A DNA stretch of 64,000 bases from Mycocentrospora acerina (taxonomy: Eukaryota; Ascomycota; Dothideomycetes; Pleosporales), in the NCBI GenBank assembly GCA_022701365.1, contig JAKUHH010000150.1, forward strand, positions 1,116,001 to 1,180,000, written 5' to 3'. The notes below the pieces were generated by a model, which saw only the letters and a list, made by a program, of their open reading frames with translations, was not told the origin of the DNA and did not search any database. The translations under genes and the position numbers were made by a program. This document shows positions 34,604-45,205 of the stretch, one piece after another (position 1 is the first letter of the stretch; every line of letters starts with the position of its first letter).

Positions 34604-37391
34604 CTATGCATGCCATCGTCCATGCGCTCCCATCGCAAACAATGGCATGACAGCGCCACACTCATTACACCGGTACGAGTCGTCATCAATCATCTCGGAA
34701 TCCTCTGAATCCCAACGATAGTCGTTAATAGGTGCACCTTTTTGAGATGCACTAGGCACGTCTTCGGACTCCGTTCTGCTCAGCGATAGTCGTGGCGACG
34801 CCACATGCAGGGATTCTTCCCCAACCTCTGCCAAGGTTTCCGTTAATACTTTAAATCCTGCTCTGCTCGGCGATAGTTGTGGCGATGCTACTCGGGGCTT
34901 TCCTCCAACCTTTGCCAAGGCTTCCGAAGGCCCCTCACTCTCTTCTTCGACCCTCCATTGTCTCAATACCTCATCTTGTCGCTTGAACATCTTGCTGATA
35001 TCTCTCCCAATGCCACCTTTCTCGCTTGCTGCCTCCATTATGTTGGTGGCGGCAATGTTCACGAGGCTGAGATTCCAGCCTCTCTTCTCTGGGTGCAATC
35101 TACGAAAGAGAGGGACCAGTGTCTCGCTGACTAGCCTTTCAGATAGAATGTCTAAATCATCTTTCATGTTGAAGATAAAGTTCGGCATGAGTGCTGATTT
35201 GGAAATACGCGCGAATGACCGATTTCGACTGCCGTCACGGTTTTGTAACGGGCGAGGCCGTGTCGATAGACGAATGGTCTTGGGATGAGCAATCCAACGC
35301 TTGAGAGAGCTTGTATAGTCAGCAGAAGTGTCTCCAGGTATCGTATCCTCTCCGCCCTCATCGTCTGCCTCGACCAAATCTGCGTGCATTCTGTTGAGCA
35401 GGCTCTTTGCTAGCATTCCTAGCTCTTTGGTCACCTCGTCAAACGTGTCTAAACGGATATAACTGTCCTCTATGCTGATCTGTCTAGGCACCTCACGCGC
35501 TTGACTGACTTCCGTTTCGTCACAACCATTCAGCAGCCCCCATACCTTGATTCCAATGCCTTGTGGAGTACCAGGACCCTCCAGAATGCGCTCTAGTGTT
35601 TCTAGATCCATGCCTGGAAAAGTTCGTACATTGTGGACCGAGATTATTTCTTTCGTTCCTCCATAAACAAGGCCAGTATCGAAGTCTGCCTGTCTTTGTA
35701 ATACATGTGCACGAAGCTTTTGTGCGATCTTGAAACCAATACCTGGAACTTTACCAACCTCGTGATTGTCGATGAAAGTGGTCACATTATCCAATCCGTC
35801 ATCATTAGTAGAGGTGTATGGTGGCAGCAACATTGTCTGGCTGTTAGGCTTGTGTACGTTACCCACGAGCTTAGCGAGAAGCTTGCTGGTGGAGACGCCT
35901 ACAGCCGCCGTGTAACCTTTGTCTAATTCAAGCTTTTGCCGCATATGCTGGGCCAGGTGGCTTGCCAAGGTCAATCGGAGTTTGAGAGATGTAGGCAGGG
36001 AAGTTTCTGCTACAATTTAGCGCCAGATCCACCAGAAACTATAAGCAACTGTCAGCGCGTATGATGCACGCGAAGTGAGACTGTCAGTCCCACGAATGCA
36101 GTCAATCGTCGTAAGCACCATGGGTCATGGCTCTTTATAGATATTGGAAACTTCTTAGTAGCGCACAATTTCTGTACTGAGGCTACAGGGCGTTTATCAG
36201 GCAGTAGCTTGGTAAGAGCATAAAAAATCTTACACTGCGACACATCATACACGCCAACAATACAAGGCTCACCTAGAGTCTCCGCGGGCGTCTCTGGGTA
36301 CACAGGTCCAGCCACTTGTGTTGCATCGAACGAGAAACCGACCATAGGGTCGTCCTTTGAGAGGCAGAAGAACGAGTCGGTAAGATTGTTCGAGTTCAAG
36401 ATTCCGATATTGTAGTTGACGATGTCCGACACATCCATGAACACCTGAATCCTTCTCAATTACCATGTGCCAATAGTATGGTAAAGTGAATGAACAGAAG
36501 AGACTTGTGAGAAGACGGAATGGAAACGTGAAGACATGGAGCAAAGCAGACTATGAATAGAACAAACCTCGTCAAACCCCAATCGCTCGCAACGCGAGTT
36601 CCATGAGAAAGCTCTGAGAAAGCGGAAAAGCTCTTTCGAGACATCTCTGAATCGAGTGAGATCCTCGCCCAGCACGATGACTACATCTGAGCAGACTTTC
36701 TTCGCCTCACTGATGAGTTGCAGTTTGTGCAAGCCCTGACTAAGTCAGCGGCTTTGCACTGCCTGTGTCACATCTTTACTGCGGTTCCTTGTTCACGTAT
36801 ACGCCATGCCGCCGGCTGTGCATCCAGTAAAGGCCAAATTCTTGTGAATTCGCCAAAGCTGCCTGGTAAGAAATGCTACGGCGATCTAGGAATGTGTGAA
36901 GCAGCCCAACCGGTAGCAGTTGGCTTATACTTCAAAATAGATCACGTCAGGCTCACAGGCAGTGGAGAGATTGAACAACAAGGAGCAATGCATACTCGTC
37001 GGCGGGCTTCATAGTTGCATGTGACGACAATCTGTTTTTGCTGTACAGCCAGCGGCACTGACTTGAGGTGTGGGTTCTCGTGCTCGAAAACACTTGCGTA
37101 GAAACAATCCTGCGCAGATCATGACCGCGTCAGCGATGCTACAGGTGGAGCAGTTTGTAGCTAATCCTGGCACGTACATAGTCCTACAGGTAAAAACAGA
37201 ACATTAGCAAAATTCAGCGTGACTGGGCGATTACGACGATGATGGAGCCAAATCAAGAGGCCCGAAGTCAGGGTCGCGTATCCAAGTGGCACCGCTACGG
37301 GTTGCCTGGGCTGGCTGTGGGAGCTTACGAAATGGATGATGGTCGAGTCGAGTTGCCGCTTCAGCCTCCTGCCGTGGGTGGGACCCGCCAT
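34604..37391 (-). CDS. Y-family translesion DNA polymerase, iota-like
   Basis: Minus-strand exons 37329-37391, 37178-37183, 36996-37109, 36568-36735, 36273-36444 and 34604-36009 encode 642 aa. Introns are 145, 68, 260, 123 and 263 bp, much longer than those of neighbouring genes. Y-family enzymes copy damaged templates. Exon 2 is only 6 bp and encodes D-Y of the metal-binding motif, giving IIHFDYDCFYASVFE at residues 18-32. Other catalytic blocks: CNYEARRRGL (nucleotide contacts), LGFDEVFMDVS (second acidic pair) and YTAAVGVSTSKLLAKLVGN. The little-finger domain follows, and a CNECG...H...WH knuckle at the C-terminus looks like a UBZ ubiquitin-binding zinc finger. Between them lies a disordered segment with two similar ASPxLSxSR units. 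Exon 6 starts at tandem TAG-CAG acceptors, so one codon may vary. Iota rather than eta or kappa is judged from the overall sequence. Confidence 0.85.
37178..37183 (-). other. 6-bp micro-exon of the polymerase iota gene
   Basis: On the minus strand GACTAT is flanked by TTTACCTGTAG upstream and GTACGT downstream. Both flanking introns are phase 0. Without it, the conserved HFDYDCFYAS motif is two residues short. No other place in the 145-bp and 68-bp flanking introns supplies these codons with valid splice sites. Confidence 0.8.
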
Positions 37392-38002
37392 GTCGAGACT
37401 GCACGCACTGCACGCAAAAAGGCCAGAGAAGTTGGGAGCAAGTAGGTGGAGGTGGAAACGGATGCAGCGCGACAGATGAAGCCTGACGATAGTAGGAGCG
37501 CTGGTGCAGGGTCGAAACGTAGATGAAGCAGCGTGGGAGCTTGTGTCGGCGCCAAGCGGCGTTGCGCAGGCTGTTTCATTGGCAATAAGCGCAGCGGGAA
37601 AGCCAGTGGGTGAGTGGTTGGAAGTGCTTTTGCCACACAAGGAACATCTGGAGCTATTTTAGGGCTAGGGCTATTTTTGGAGACTCGACGCCGTGAACGC
37701 GCAACTCGCAAGAGCAAGCCCTTCGCAGGTGCAGGCGCGGCCTGGAGAGCCCACATGGTACTATATAGCGAGTGCCCCGCGCCGGCGCCCTTGGGAGGGT
37801 TCGCTTTGTCCATACACAGACGCCATAATCCCAGCCTGTACGCCATACCAGCCATAGTCCGTGTCCATACGCCATAGTCACATCCCGTCAGCAGCCTCCG
37901 CCCCCAGGATACGAGACATTCGCTGCGCACACGAGGCCCCAAAACACTGCCGGCTCCCCTCGCACGCTGCTCGACCATATCACGGGGCCACGCGCTGCTC
38001 GC
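37392..38002. promoter_or_regulatory. Divergent promoter between polymerase iota and the 343-aa gene
   Basis: About 610 bp between the two start codons. It contains several open frames on the minus strand that are out of register with the polymerase, and a possible TATA-like ACTATATAG at 37760-37768, about 235 bp before the downstream start. The right half is C-rich, as expected of a leader. No gene is called. Confidence 0.4.
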
Positions 38003-39034
38003 ATGATGCTGTCGACTATATCACACTCGATGCCTGCCACCTTCATCTCGTCACCTGCCCCGCCGTCCAACATGACCACTGCCCTGCCTATAATACCGCC
38101 GCGCCCAGCAGGCCTGCAGCGCCCAAAGCTCCAAATTGACACACAGCAAACACGCATTTTTGGAAAAGGTGCCAGTTTACGACTCGAAACCCTGAGTGCC
38201 ATCTCTCCCACTGTACGCAACACCTTCTCCAACGCCTACCAGCAGCTCCAGCAGCAACATCAGCAGCAGCAACCACCACCGCTGCCGCTAACAGCAACAC
38301 TGCCATCCCCACCACAATCTTCTTCTGCTGCGCCCGTTGTTGCTCCCGGACGCCCCACCAAGCCACGCCTGTCACTGGACAGCAACCTCTCCAACACAAG
38401 TAGTGCCTCGACACCCAGCTCAGCCTCAACTCTCTCGTCCACGCTCACGTCAGCATCCAGCGAGTCGGGTACCACCTTGATCCCGTACAAACAGCCCCAC
38501 AATTTGACATCGATCCTAACCAACAGCCCCGCAAAGTCGGTGCTTTCGCGCAAGATGGCATCTTCGAGGCCCATGTTCCCAGCAGAGAAGCGCGTGTCCT
38601 TTCGCACCCCGCTAGAAGAGGAAATCACGACCGTCAAATACACACTCGCCCATTCCGACCTCGGATCCTCTAGCTCGACGCTGTCGTCTGTTGCAAGTAT
38701 TCAGTCATCCGACTCTGACGTCTCAGCTCTGAACCTTTCAACTACCTCCGACACATCCTTGAAGACACCTACCTTACTCATTCAACCCTCTTCTGGGAAA
38801 CCTGCCTCTATCAGCACATCCCTCGAGAGCTCGCCTCGGCCAAAGTCTCCACGAGCTGGGGACAAGCGGGATTCATCTTCTTCTGACGACAGTGACTCTT
38901 GTCCTGAGACACCCGTTGCAGGGCGACGGAAACGAACGAGAGTCTGGCGGTGGACTCTGGCTCCGATGTCCGGAGGGTCCGGCAAATCAACGTCATCAAT
39001 GAACGATGCCACGACGAGCGAAGACAGCAGTTGA
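38003..39034 (+). CDS. Low-complexity protein with an RVxF (PP1-docking) motif
   Basis: A single exon of up to 343 aa; the start could also be 38030 or 38069. I do not recognise a named family. The N-terminal half is disordered: a Q/P tract (QQLQQQHQQQQPPPLPLTA) and long serine/threonine runs. The central segment looks constrained: PYKQPHNLTSILTNSPAK followed by FPAEKRVSFRTPLEEEITT. KRVSF (38588-38602) fits the K/R-x-V-x-F docking motif of protein phosphatase 1. A second constrained patch near the end, GRRKRTRVWRWTLAP, is basic and tryptophan-containing. No signal peptide or membrane span is present. A PP1-regulatory or substrate role is inference from one short motif. Confidence 0.7.
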   Translation: MMLSTISHSMPATFISSPAPPSNMTTALPIIPPRPAGLQRPKLQIDTQQTRIFGKGASLRLETLSAISPTVRNTFSNAYQQLQQQHQQQQPPPLPLTATLPSPPQSSSAAPVVAPGRPTKPRLSLDSNLSNTSSASTPSSASTLSSTLTSASSESGTTLIPYKQPHNLTSILTNSPAKSVLSRKMASSRPMFPAEKRVSFRTPLEEEITTVKYTLAHSDLGSSSSTLSSVASIQSSDSDVSALNLSTTSDTSLKTPTLLIQPSSGKPASISTSLESSPRPKSPRAGDKRDSSSSDDSDSCPETPVAGRRKRTRVWRWTLAPMSGGSGKSTSSMNDATTSEDSS

Positions 39035-40673
39035 TTTGTGACTCTTCATGGATGGCCATCTACACTAGCATTGCAACATATCACGACACAAGTATACATG
39101 TGGCTTCGGCGTTTTCATTAGCATTTGGAGGTGTTGTCTGTTTCCATGATACCACTCTGCATCATCATCATTATCAGCATATTGGGGGCCAAATAATCGC
39201 GCCATATTGGCAGCGCACTTTGTACATAGACTACACAATTGCTTACAGATATTTTGGGAGCATTACCCGAATACGAGCTGCGTATGACAAGAAGGTGCTC
39301 GTAACTTTCTAATCAATACGCCAGCGCCGTATAACTTAATCAAGAGAATATTAATCATCAGGGATGACTTGCTCTGAATACTCCTCAGCATAAACACTTC
39401 TTATCAAACGTTTTTTCAGTTGTTTGACGCTTTCACTTCGTATTCTGAACAAGTCTGACCAAACGATCGGGATATGTCATGACGCGAAACAATCTGCAAA
39501 CCACTCGCTGATCTTATCTCAACCCCGTCTGCAACACGGTCAACACACGGCTACGAGCCTATGAGCCCCACCCTCAACGACGATCCAAACCCGCAGCCAC
39601 TCGCATCTGCCATCCTTCCACACACAACAATCTAGACTTTTTCCTAAAATAGACACACGCTCCTGCATCCTTTTTAGGTTTACTAACCCAATGTAGTAGT
39701 CTCGTCCTCGGAGTGAAAAGACCCACAGTTCATGTCCGACTCAGCTAATGTCGGGCAAGAAAGAAAACAACTACATATCTCGGGTGGAGACTGAATACGC
39801 ATTGCTTAATTGCTTTGAAATTTGATTAACGGTTTCTGATTCAGGGTCTAGGTGCAAAGCAGGCTTGAGGGGTGCGGCAACGGTGGGGCGGCAGCGGTCG
39901 GCACGAACGCGAGCAAGGCCTAGTAACGAATGCGAGCAGCCAGCGCGTGTATGTATATATATGTGGCAACTACTGTGCCGAACCTCCTGAATCTTTAAAC
40001 CGGTCAAGCTTTAGATCTAGAGATTGTTTGATCAACACACCCTTTTGAAAAAAAAACACTTTTTTTTGCGTGTTTTTACTGAGCGATCACGAAATTTGAG
40101 CATCGCGCGAAGTCCAAACTTGTCCTTTTTTTTTCCAAGTTGTAGATCTCTTGGTAAGGAGCACTATTTTACATCTCCGATGATAAATCCTAGTCAAATT
40201 GGTGAAAGTATTTATGTTTCATACTAAGCTCCAGTAAGCTGTGAGCTAAGATGAATACGCCTCGTTTAGTTTTGGCTTGTTACAAGAGGGGCTAGTGTGC
40301 AAGCTTGATGACAATGGCTAACGCCTTATTGCCATGATGACAATGTTTAACGCCTTGTAACTCCTATCATGTATAAACATTCGGGCCTTCAACGCTAGTC
40401 TCCGACTCCCCCATATAGAAGGTAGTAGTATTACCAAGGGCAATAAATGGGGGTGAGTTTTCATTCAAGCTATATCGCTAACCCGCAACATGCTACAATA
40501 CTACCCAAAACTTCCTCGGGCACCCCGTGTTTTGTGTGAAGCCGAGTTGCCAATCAGCCTGATTCCTTTGCCTGCTTCAACTGCCAACATGAAATTCTAC
40601 CTGGGCTGCGTGCATCCGACTTTCATCATGCGCGCTACACAGCTCTTTGCTAACCGCAAAGACCTCTTTCTCC
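39035..40673. other. AT-rich gene-poor stretch
   Basis: About 1.6 kb with no supported gene. It includes A/T homopolymers near 40050-40130, a short tandem duplication of a 29-bp unit at 40307-40364 (GATGACAATG...AACGCCTT) and a TATATATATG stretch at about 39953. No terminal inverted repeats or transposase-like sequence were recognised. Confidence 0.4.
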
Positions 40674-41577
40674 CTAGGGGGGAGGTCCCTTGGGTTTCGT
40701 AAAGTTATCACCAAAACTAGTCACCATGGCATAGACGACCCCAGCAACACCTCGAGCGAAGAGCGAAAATATGGATAACATGCGAAGGATCTTCTTGACC
40801 TTGTCCATCCCGGTCACCGGCTTCTTAGCAATATCAGGAGCAGCTTCCTCGGGCTTTCTCTCCTCGGTCTGGACCAACTTGAAATCAATGCATGTCAGGT
40901 GTTTGTGCGAGAATCGATTGGAGTAGACGCCCGTTATCCTTCTCATTGACGCGGGAGGGGAGCGACCTGGGCGTCACGAGCGCCTTTCCAATCCTTGAAC
41001 GGATGTGGCGAGGCCACCGCTGACGGACGGTAGCTTGAGCTGCCCAATTGTAATGCTGACCTGCTCTCCCTCAAGCTCTGTCGTCAGATGTTCGTAAGGG
41101 AAGTTCGATCTGAGCTGGGTCAACATCGCCTTCTCTAAGATGGCTGCAATATCAGTCCATGCCATTCTAGTGTCAGAGTGATTTCAGCCGGCGTTGACGG
41201 GGTTAGGTATGCCTGACCATTCCTTAGCTTTGTGTACGAAATCAGTAAGGTCCATGCAAACGAATTCTGGCTGAAATCGCTTGACGGCCTTGTATAAACA
41301 TAGCTTGTTGTCTTGGGTGGGGACACCCTGCGCTTTCTGGTTTCCAGTGCACCGGCATTGATCTTCTGTCAGGTTCGGTGAGAAGAGCATGGTCATAAGA
41401 GCTTGGTGTTTGTCACTGGTGAGTTTGAAAGCTGGGAAGGGGCTACCGTCCACGTCACTGAGTGACGAAGTCGTAGTCCGGCTCTTTTTAGATCTGGGGC
41501 AATGCCAAATGCTGCTGTGCAGGCCCTCGCTTAGAATTTCTAGTCACAGAGCATTCGGTCCTAGAGAAAGGAGATGA
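40674..41577 (-). other. Coding-like fragments, unresolved gene or relic
   Basis: Three successive minus-strand open segments (41184-41453, 40974-41165, 40674-40946) have protein-like composition: AFKLTSDKHQALMTMLF, DIAAILEKAMLTQLRSNF and DKVKKILRMLSIFSLFARGV. They lie in different frames, separated by stops. I could not join them with convincing splice sites and found no start codon for the first. They may be exons of a lineage-specific gene, or a decayed one. I do not recognise the family, and a function would be a guess. Confidence 0.3.
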
Positions 41578-41581
41578 ATTC

Positions 41582-42206
41582 ATGGATCTTGCCGAAGACT
41601 CCCGGCCTTTATCCCTTCCATGCCGAAAACCACCGGGCGTTACATTTATGCTGCCGGTAGTAGAAGGCGCAGTGGACGCCGACTCGGCGATGGTCCGTGC
41701 CTGTATGGAGGCTTTTCGGAAGCAATGCTACGGTGCCTTTTCAAAAGGTGCAGATGAACACATTCGGCGGCACTTGAGTCGGCCATGTCCGAGGCTTTGG
41801 AGGGGACGGCGTGCACACAATACAAGGCGATATTTTGCGCAGAAGGGTACCAGAATTTAGAGAAGGATGAATTAGCTACGTTGATTTCAGCAAGAGCGGT
41901 ACAAGTTAGAAAAGACCACTCACATTCTGACGCTTCCGAATCTTGGCCGGTTCAACAGGCAGTGGAATGCAAAATGTCATATCTGTAAAAAAAAAACGAG
42001 CACGGCTATCTTTGATTACAATATTAGAATACAAAGAGTGCAAAGAAGCCGAGAAGATTGAGTTGATATTATATAGAAAAATAGAGGATTGTGGTGAGAG
42101 TTGCTCGCATTTAGTGTCGCTGGTGAAGGCTGAATTCCATGAAGCCATTGATGATTCAAGCGTTATTTTCGCCCAGCACCAAAAACTAACCCAGCAAATC
42201 TCTTGA
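41582..42206 (+). other. Unsupported plus-strand open segments
   Basis: Overlapping open segments occur at 41582-41860, 41785-41988 and 41943-42206. The last (LSLITILEYKECKEAEKIEL) is AT-rich and would be helical. None has a recognisable domain, and no splice model joins them convincingly. They are listed only so that the stretch is not read as examined and empty. The spacer from 42207 to 42607 shows nothing. Confidence 0.2.
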
Positions 42207-42607
42207 GGTGCTTCATCTCATCTGGCAACCCTTTTCACATTCGTCTTCTGATAGCAAAACATCGATATGTTATAGCTGTGCGTGCTCAACCATGGTACAG
42301 TATATGACCCGATATCGTCTGGGTGACGGAGTGTTTCTTTGCACAGAGCGATGAAACGGACATGATATTATCTTCGCAGAATCTTGGCCCAGGGCATCAG
42401 AACTCATCAAACATATCAGGCGATCGACTCTTTGAAAGAAACTCATATGACCAATGCATCATCTCCATCCTACACCAAGCGCCGGGAGACATGTGTCATC
42501 GTCATGGTTGTCGCATGGCGTGCTTTAACTGTAGAGTAGCGCATAACAGTCGTTGGTTGTCTATCATGACTGCTGTGTAGAACGAGGTCCAAGACTGACT
42601 TGCAATC

Positions 42608-44792
42608 TCATATTTCCTCGTTCAACGTTTTCGCGTCCTCCACTGTGGCCCTCGCGATTTTTTTCAGAAATGTCTTCAAATCTGCTTCTCGGAACTTCTC
42701 CCATCGATCCAGACCATCATTTGCATCTATCGACAAGGTTTCATACCCTTGCTTGATAACGTCACTGACCTCACTAGGGCTCAGATGTTTGCTGCGTGAT
42801 TTTACTTTGTCGCCATCATTCAATATAGACTGGTAGTGCAATGAGACGTTGATGAGGGTTTGCATGGATCCCTGGTTGGACAGCCCAAATGTGTCTCGAA
42901 ACTTCACGAGCACATCGCCCGTCTCAACAAGCTTGTAGAATAGGTCGTCATATGAAGCTGGATCGGGAAGGAAGTTTTCGCCGCTCGAGATTGCGAAAGC
43001 CAATAAGTTGACAAGCATATCGATCATCTGAATTGATTTGTAATTCGATTTGATGTCGCTCTCATACGTTGTCAGGAACCGGATGAAGGAGAGAAGAGTC
43101 CTCCAGAGCTCCGACCAGTGGTATGCGATCCTGACTTTGGTACGACTGAGGTAGGACAGGATGCGTAGAAGAATGCCGAGGGTAAGTCTGTTTATGTCAG
43201 TAACTTAAATTCCTACAAGATGGCGATACTCACTTGTAGAAATCTACATCTAGCCGTCTCCGCAAGTTATGATTGATGCCATCGACCATGAGATCCAGGA
43301 TGACGGCAGCAGGAACTCGCTCGCCTCTGACTAGCGGCAAGTATGGCTGTCTCTGGCGACATAGTCGTACTGCGAGTTTGTTCTCATCATTGCAAAGTCG
43401 TTTGACTAGCAGCTGGTCCTCGACAAGTATTTGCAGTATGAAGAGGCTTAGGTATGTATACAATGCAGACCTGGACGATCGGTGGGCGTGTTGAAACAGG
43501 TACGAGGTTAATGATAGGTATGCACTGAATGGCGAAGCGCCGTCCTTTGTCTGCGATTGTAGAGCAACTAGGTTAGAGCAAAAGACTTTGTTGGCATTTG
43601 CGAATTCATAGGTTGACAACAATATACCAATCTCTGGCCCTGGTCTGTAATGGACTGTAAGCAAAATATGTTTCTCTTCCAGGCAAACACCGACTTACAA
43701 TGCAGCAAATAGCGACTTGGTCTCATCAGGGGCTGGTGTCGGAGTGGAAGGCCGTGATCCGGGGGCCAGCGCTCCAAGACCAATGTAAGACAGTGTAGAG
43801 CCCAGCGTCCAGCCTTCAGGTACATCGTCCTGCACAGCCACGTATGCATCCCTGAGCTGCAGACAGGTAGTCCCGAAGCACATGATCATATCTTGTATGA
43901 TAGCGTCGTTGACAAAGTCATCCAGCCGGAGTCTGTATGGATTTTGAAACTCGAACTTGTTGTAGTTGGTGAGCAGGCCGAGGAGGTAGAAGGCGGGCAC
44001 GATCTGGGTATGATTTTCGCAATCTTGAATGTACTGTGAGACGTTAGCGTTCAGCCAATGACCAAAGGCAATGAACATCTCACTTTCATGAGAGAGGGAA
44101 AGAGGTCGCGGTGCGTAAAGTAGGAAGGCAGAGCCGTGTGGAAGCCAGCAGCGGTCATGGAGAGTGTAGCTTGTACAGCCCTGAGTCGCAAAGGTACTAT
44201 GCATACATCAGCTCCGCACGTCAACACACTCCCCTTGCCCAAACATACTACTACGACCATTGCGTATAACCGTGTCCAACGTCGCTATCAGGTCGGTCAT
44301 GACGGCGTCGGCATCGTGCAGGCCAGCGAGGACAGAAATGATGTCGGAGCTGGGATTGGTGTACTTCTTGGCCAGGGCGGCGTCGAGGAAGACTGTCAAG
44401 GTCTGGCTGGTGGTAAGCCAATGAAGCTACTGTGTATGCGGGCGGCATCGAACCTCGAGTGCGAAGTGGTCCGCCGGCGTTTTGGCCTGCTTGATGCGAA
44501 CGACGGCGCGGCGGACGAGCTGCTGTGAATGCGCTTGCTGGTGGAGCATGTCATCGGGCGCAATGGGGGCTAGGATACGTTTGAGGCCAGCCGCATCAGG
44601 TCGGTGGAGGAAGAACTCTTGCCAGAAGCCCTCCGACAGTTCGACATCTTCGTCTTCGTCCTGGACGCGCGGTTAGCAAGCTGGTGTAATCCGCGGTTGG
44701 AAGCGCACCCTAAACAAAGACTCATAGAGGCGGATGATCTTGGGCTCGAAAATCTGTGGCCTTGAATCCTGCGTCAGCGGAGAGGGCTCCAT
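42608..44792 (-). CDS. ARMH3-like armadillo-repeat protein (DUF1741)
   Basis: Seven minus-strand exons encode 627 aa: 44709-44792, 44454-44660, 44249-44402, 44084-44196, 43699-44033, 43234-43644 and 42608-43187. Introns are 46-54 bp. The chain is all-helical. The C-terminal third contains YHWSELWRTLLSFIRFL, then LLAFAISSGENFLPDPASYDDLFYKLV and GYETLSIDANDGLDRWEKF. Together these match the ARMH3 (C10orf76) C-terminal domain as I know it. Human ARMH3 is about 690 aa and works at the Golgi with PI4KB and GBF1; extending that role to this fungus is inference. Splicing restores NGRSIPLRLRAVQATLSMT and LFAALPGPEIGILLSTYEF. It is divergent from the nicotinamide riboside kinase gene across 413 bp. 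Confidence 0.85.
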
Positions 44793-45205
44793 GGCAACGG
44801 CAAAGTCTCGAGCAGCTCAATGCAAGCGTCGACAACTCTTTCTACGATATGTCGCAACATGTCGCGAACTCCCCAAAACTAGATGCGGGTCGCTAGGCGA
44901 TCGACGCCCCATGACATAGCCCCACACGCTCTCACATGCGACTGCTGGTCTTAGCATCCTCTTGGGAAGACGTCAACACCGACTTGATAGGACATAAGTA
45001 TACGAAACCAGCAGGGAAGTGATTTTTTAGTTGTTTGCAAACAGTTGCACTAGGTCCTTACCAAAGTGAGTGCCGACTCGAAAAACACGGCATCCAAACT
45101 CCAAGAATACCACATAGTAGGAAGAGGTCTACTGCACGATTGTGGTGGAACAGAATACTATAAAACTAAAGTCTCTACATCATTGCAACATCATATTCAG
45201 CAAAC
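44793..45205. promoter_or_regulatory. Divergent promoter ARMH3-like / NRK1 with TATA box
   Basis: A 413-bp region between divergent start codons. TATAAA lies at 45159-45164, about 42 bp before the kinase start codon and in its orientation. That is unusually clear for this window, where most promoters lack an evident TATA box. No other element stands out. Confidence 0.5.

Noticed and set aside
36718..37014. 98-codon plus-strand frame
   Set aside because: It lies over the third intron of the polymerase iota gene and has no domain.
37161..37978. Long minus-strand frames upstream of and across the polymerase start
   Set aside because: They run through intron 1 or out of register. The spliced model starting at 37391 restores the catalytic motif.
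39035..42600. Intact DNA or retro-transposon
   Set aside because: No transposase, reverse transcriptase or terminal repeats were recognised, only undefined fragments.
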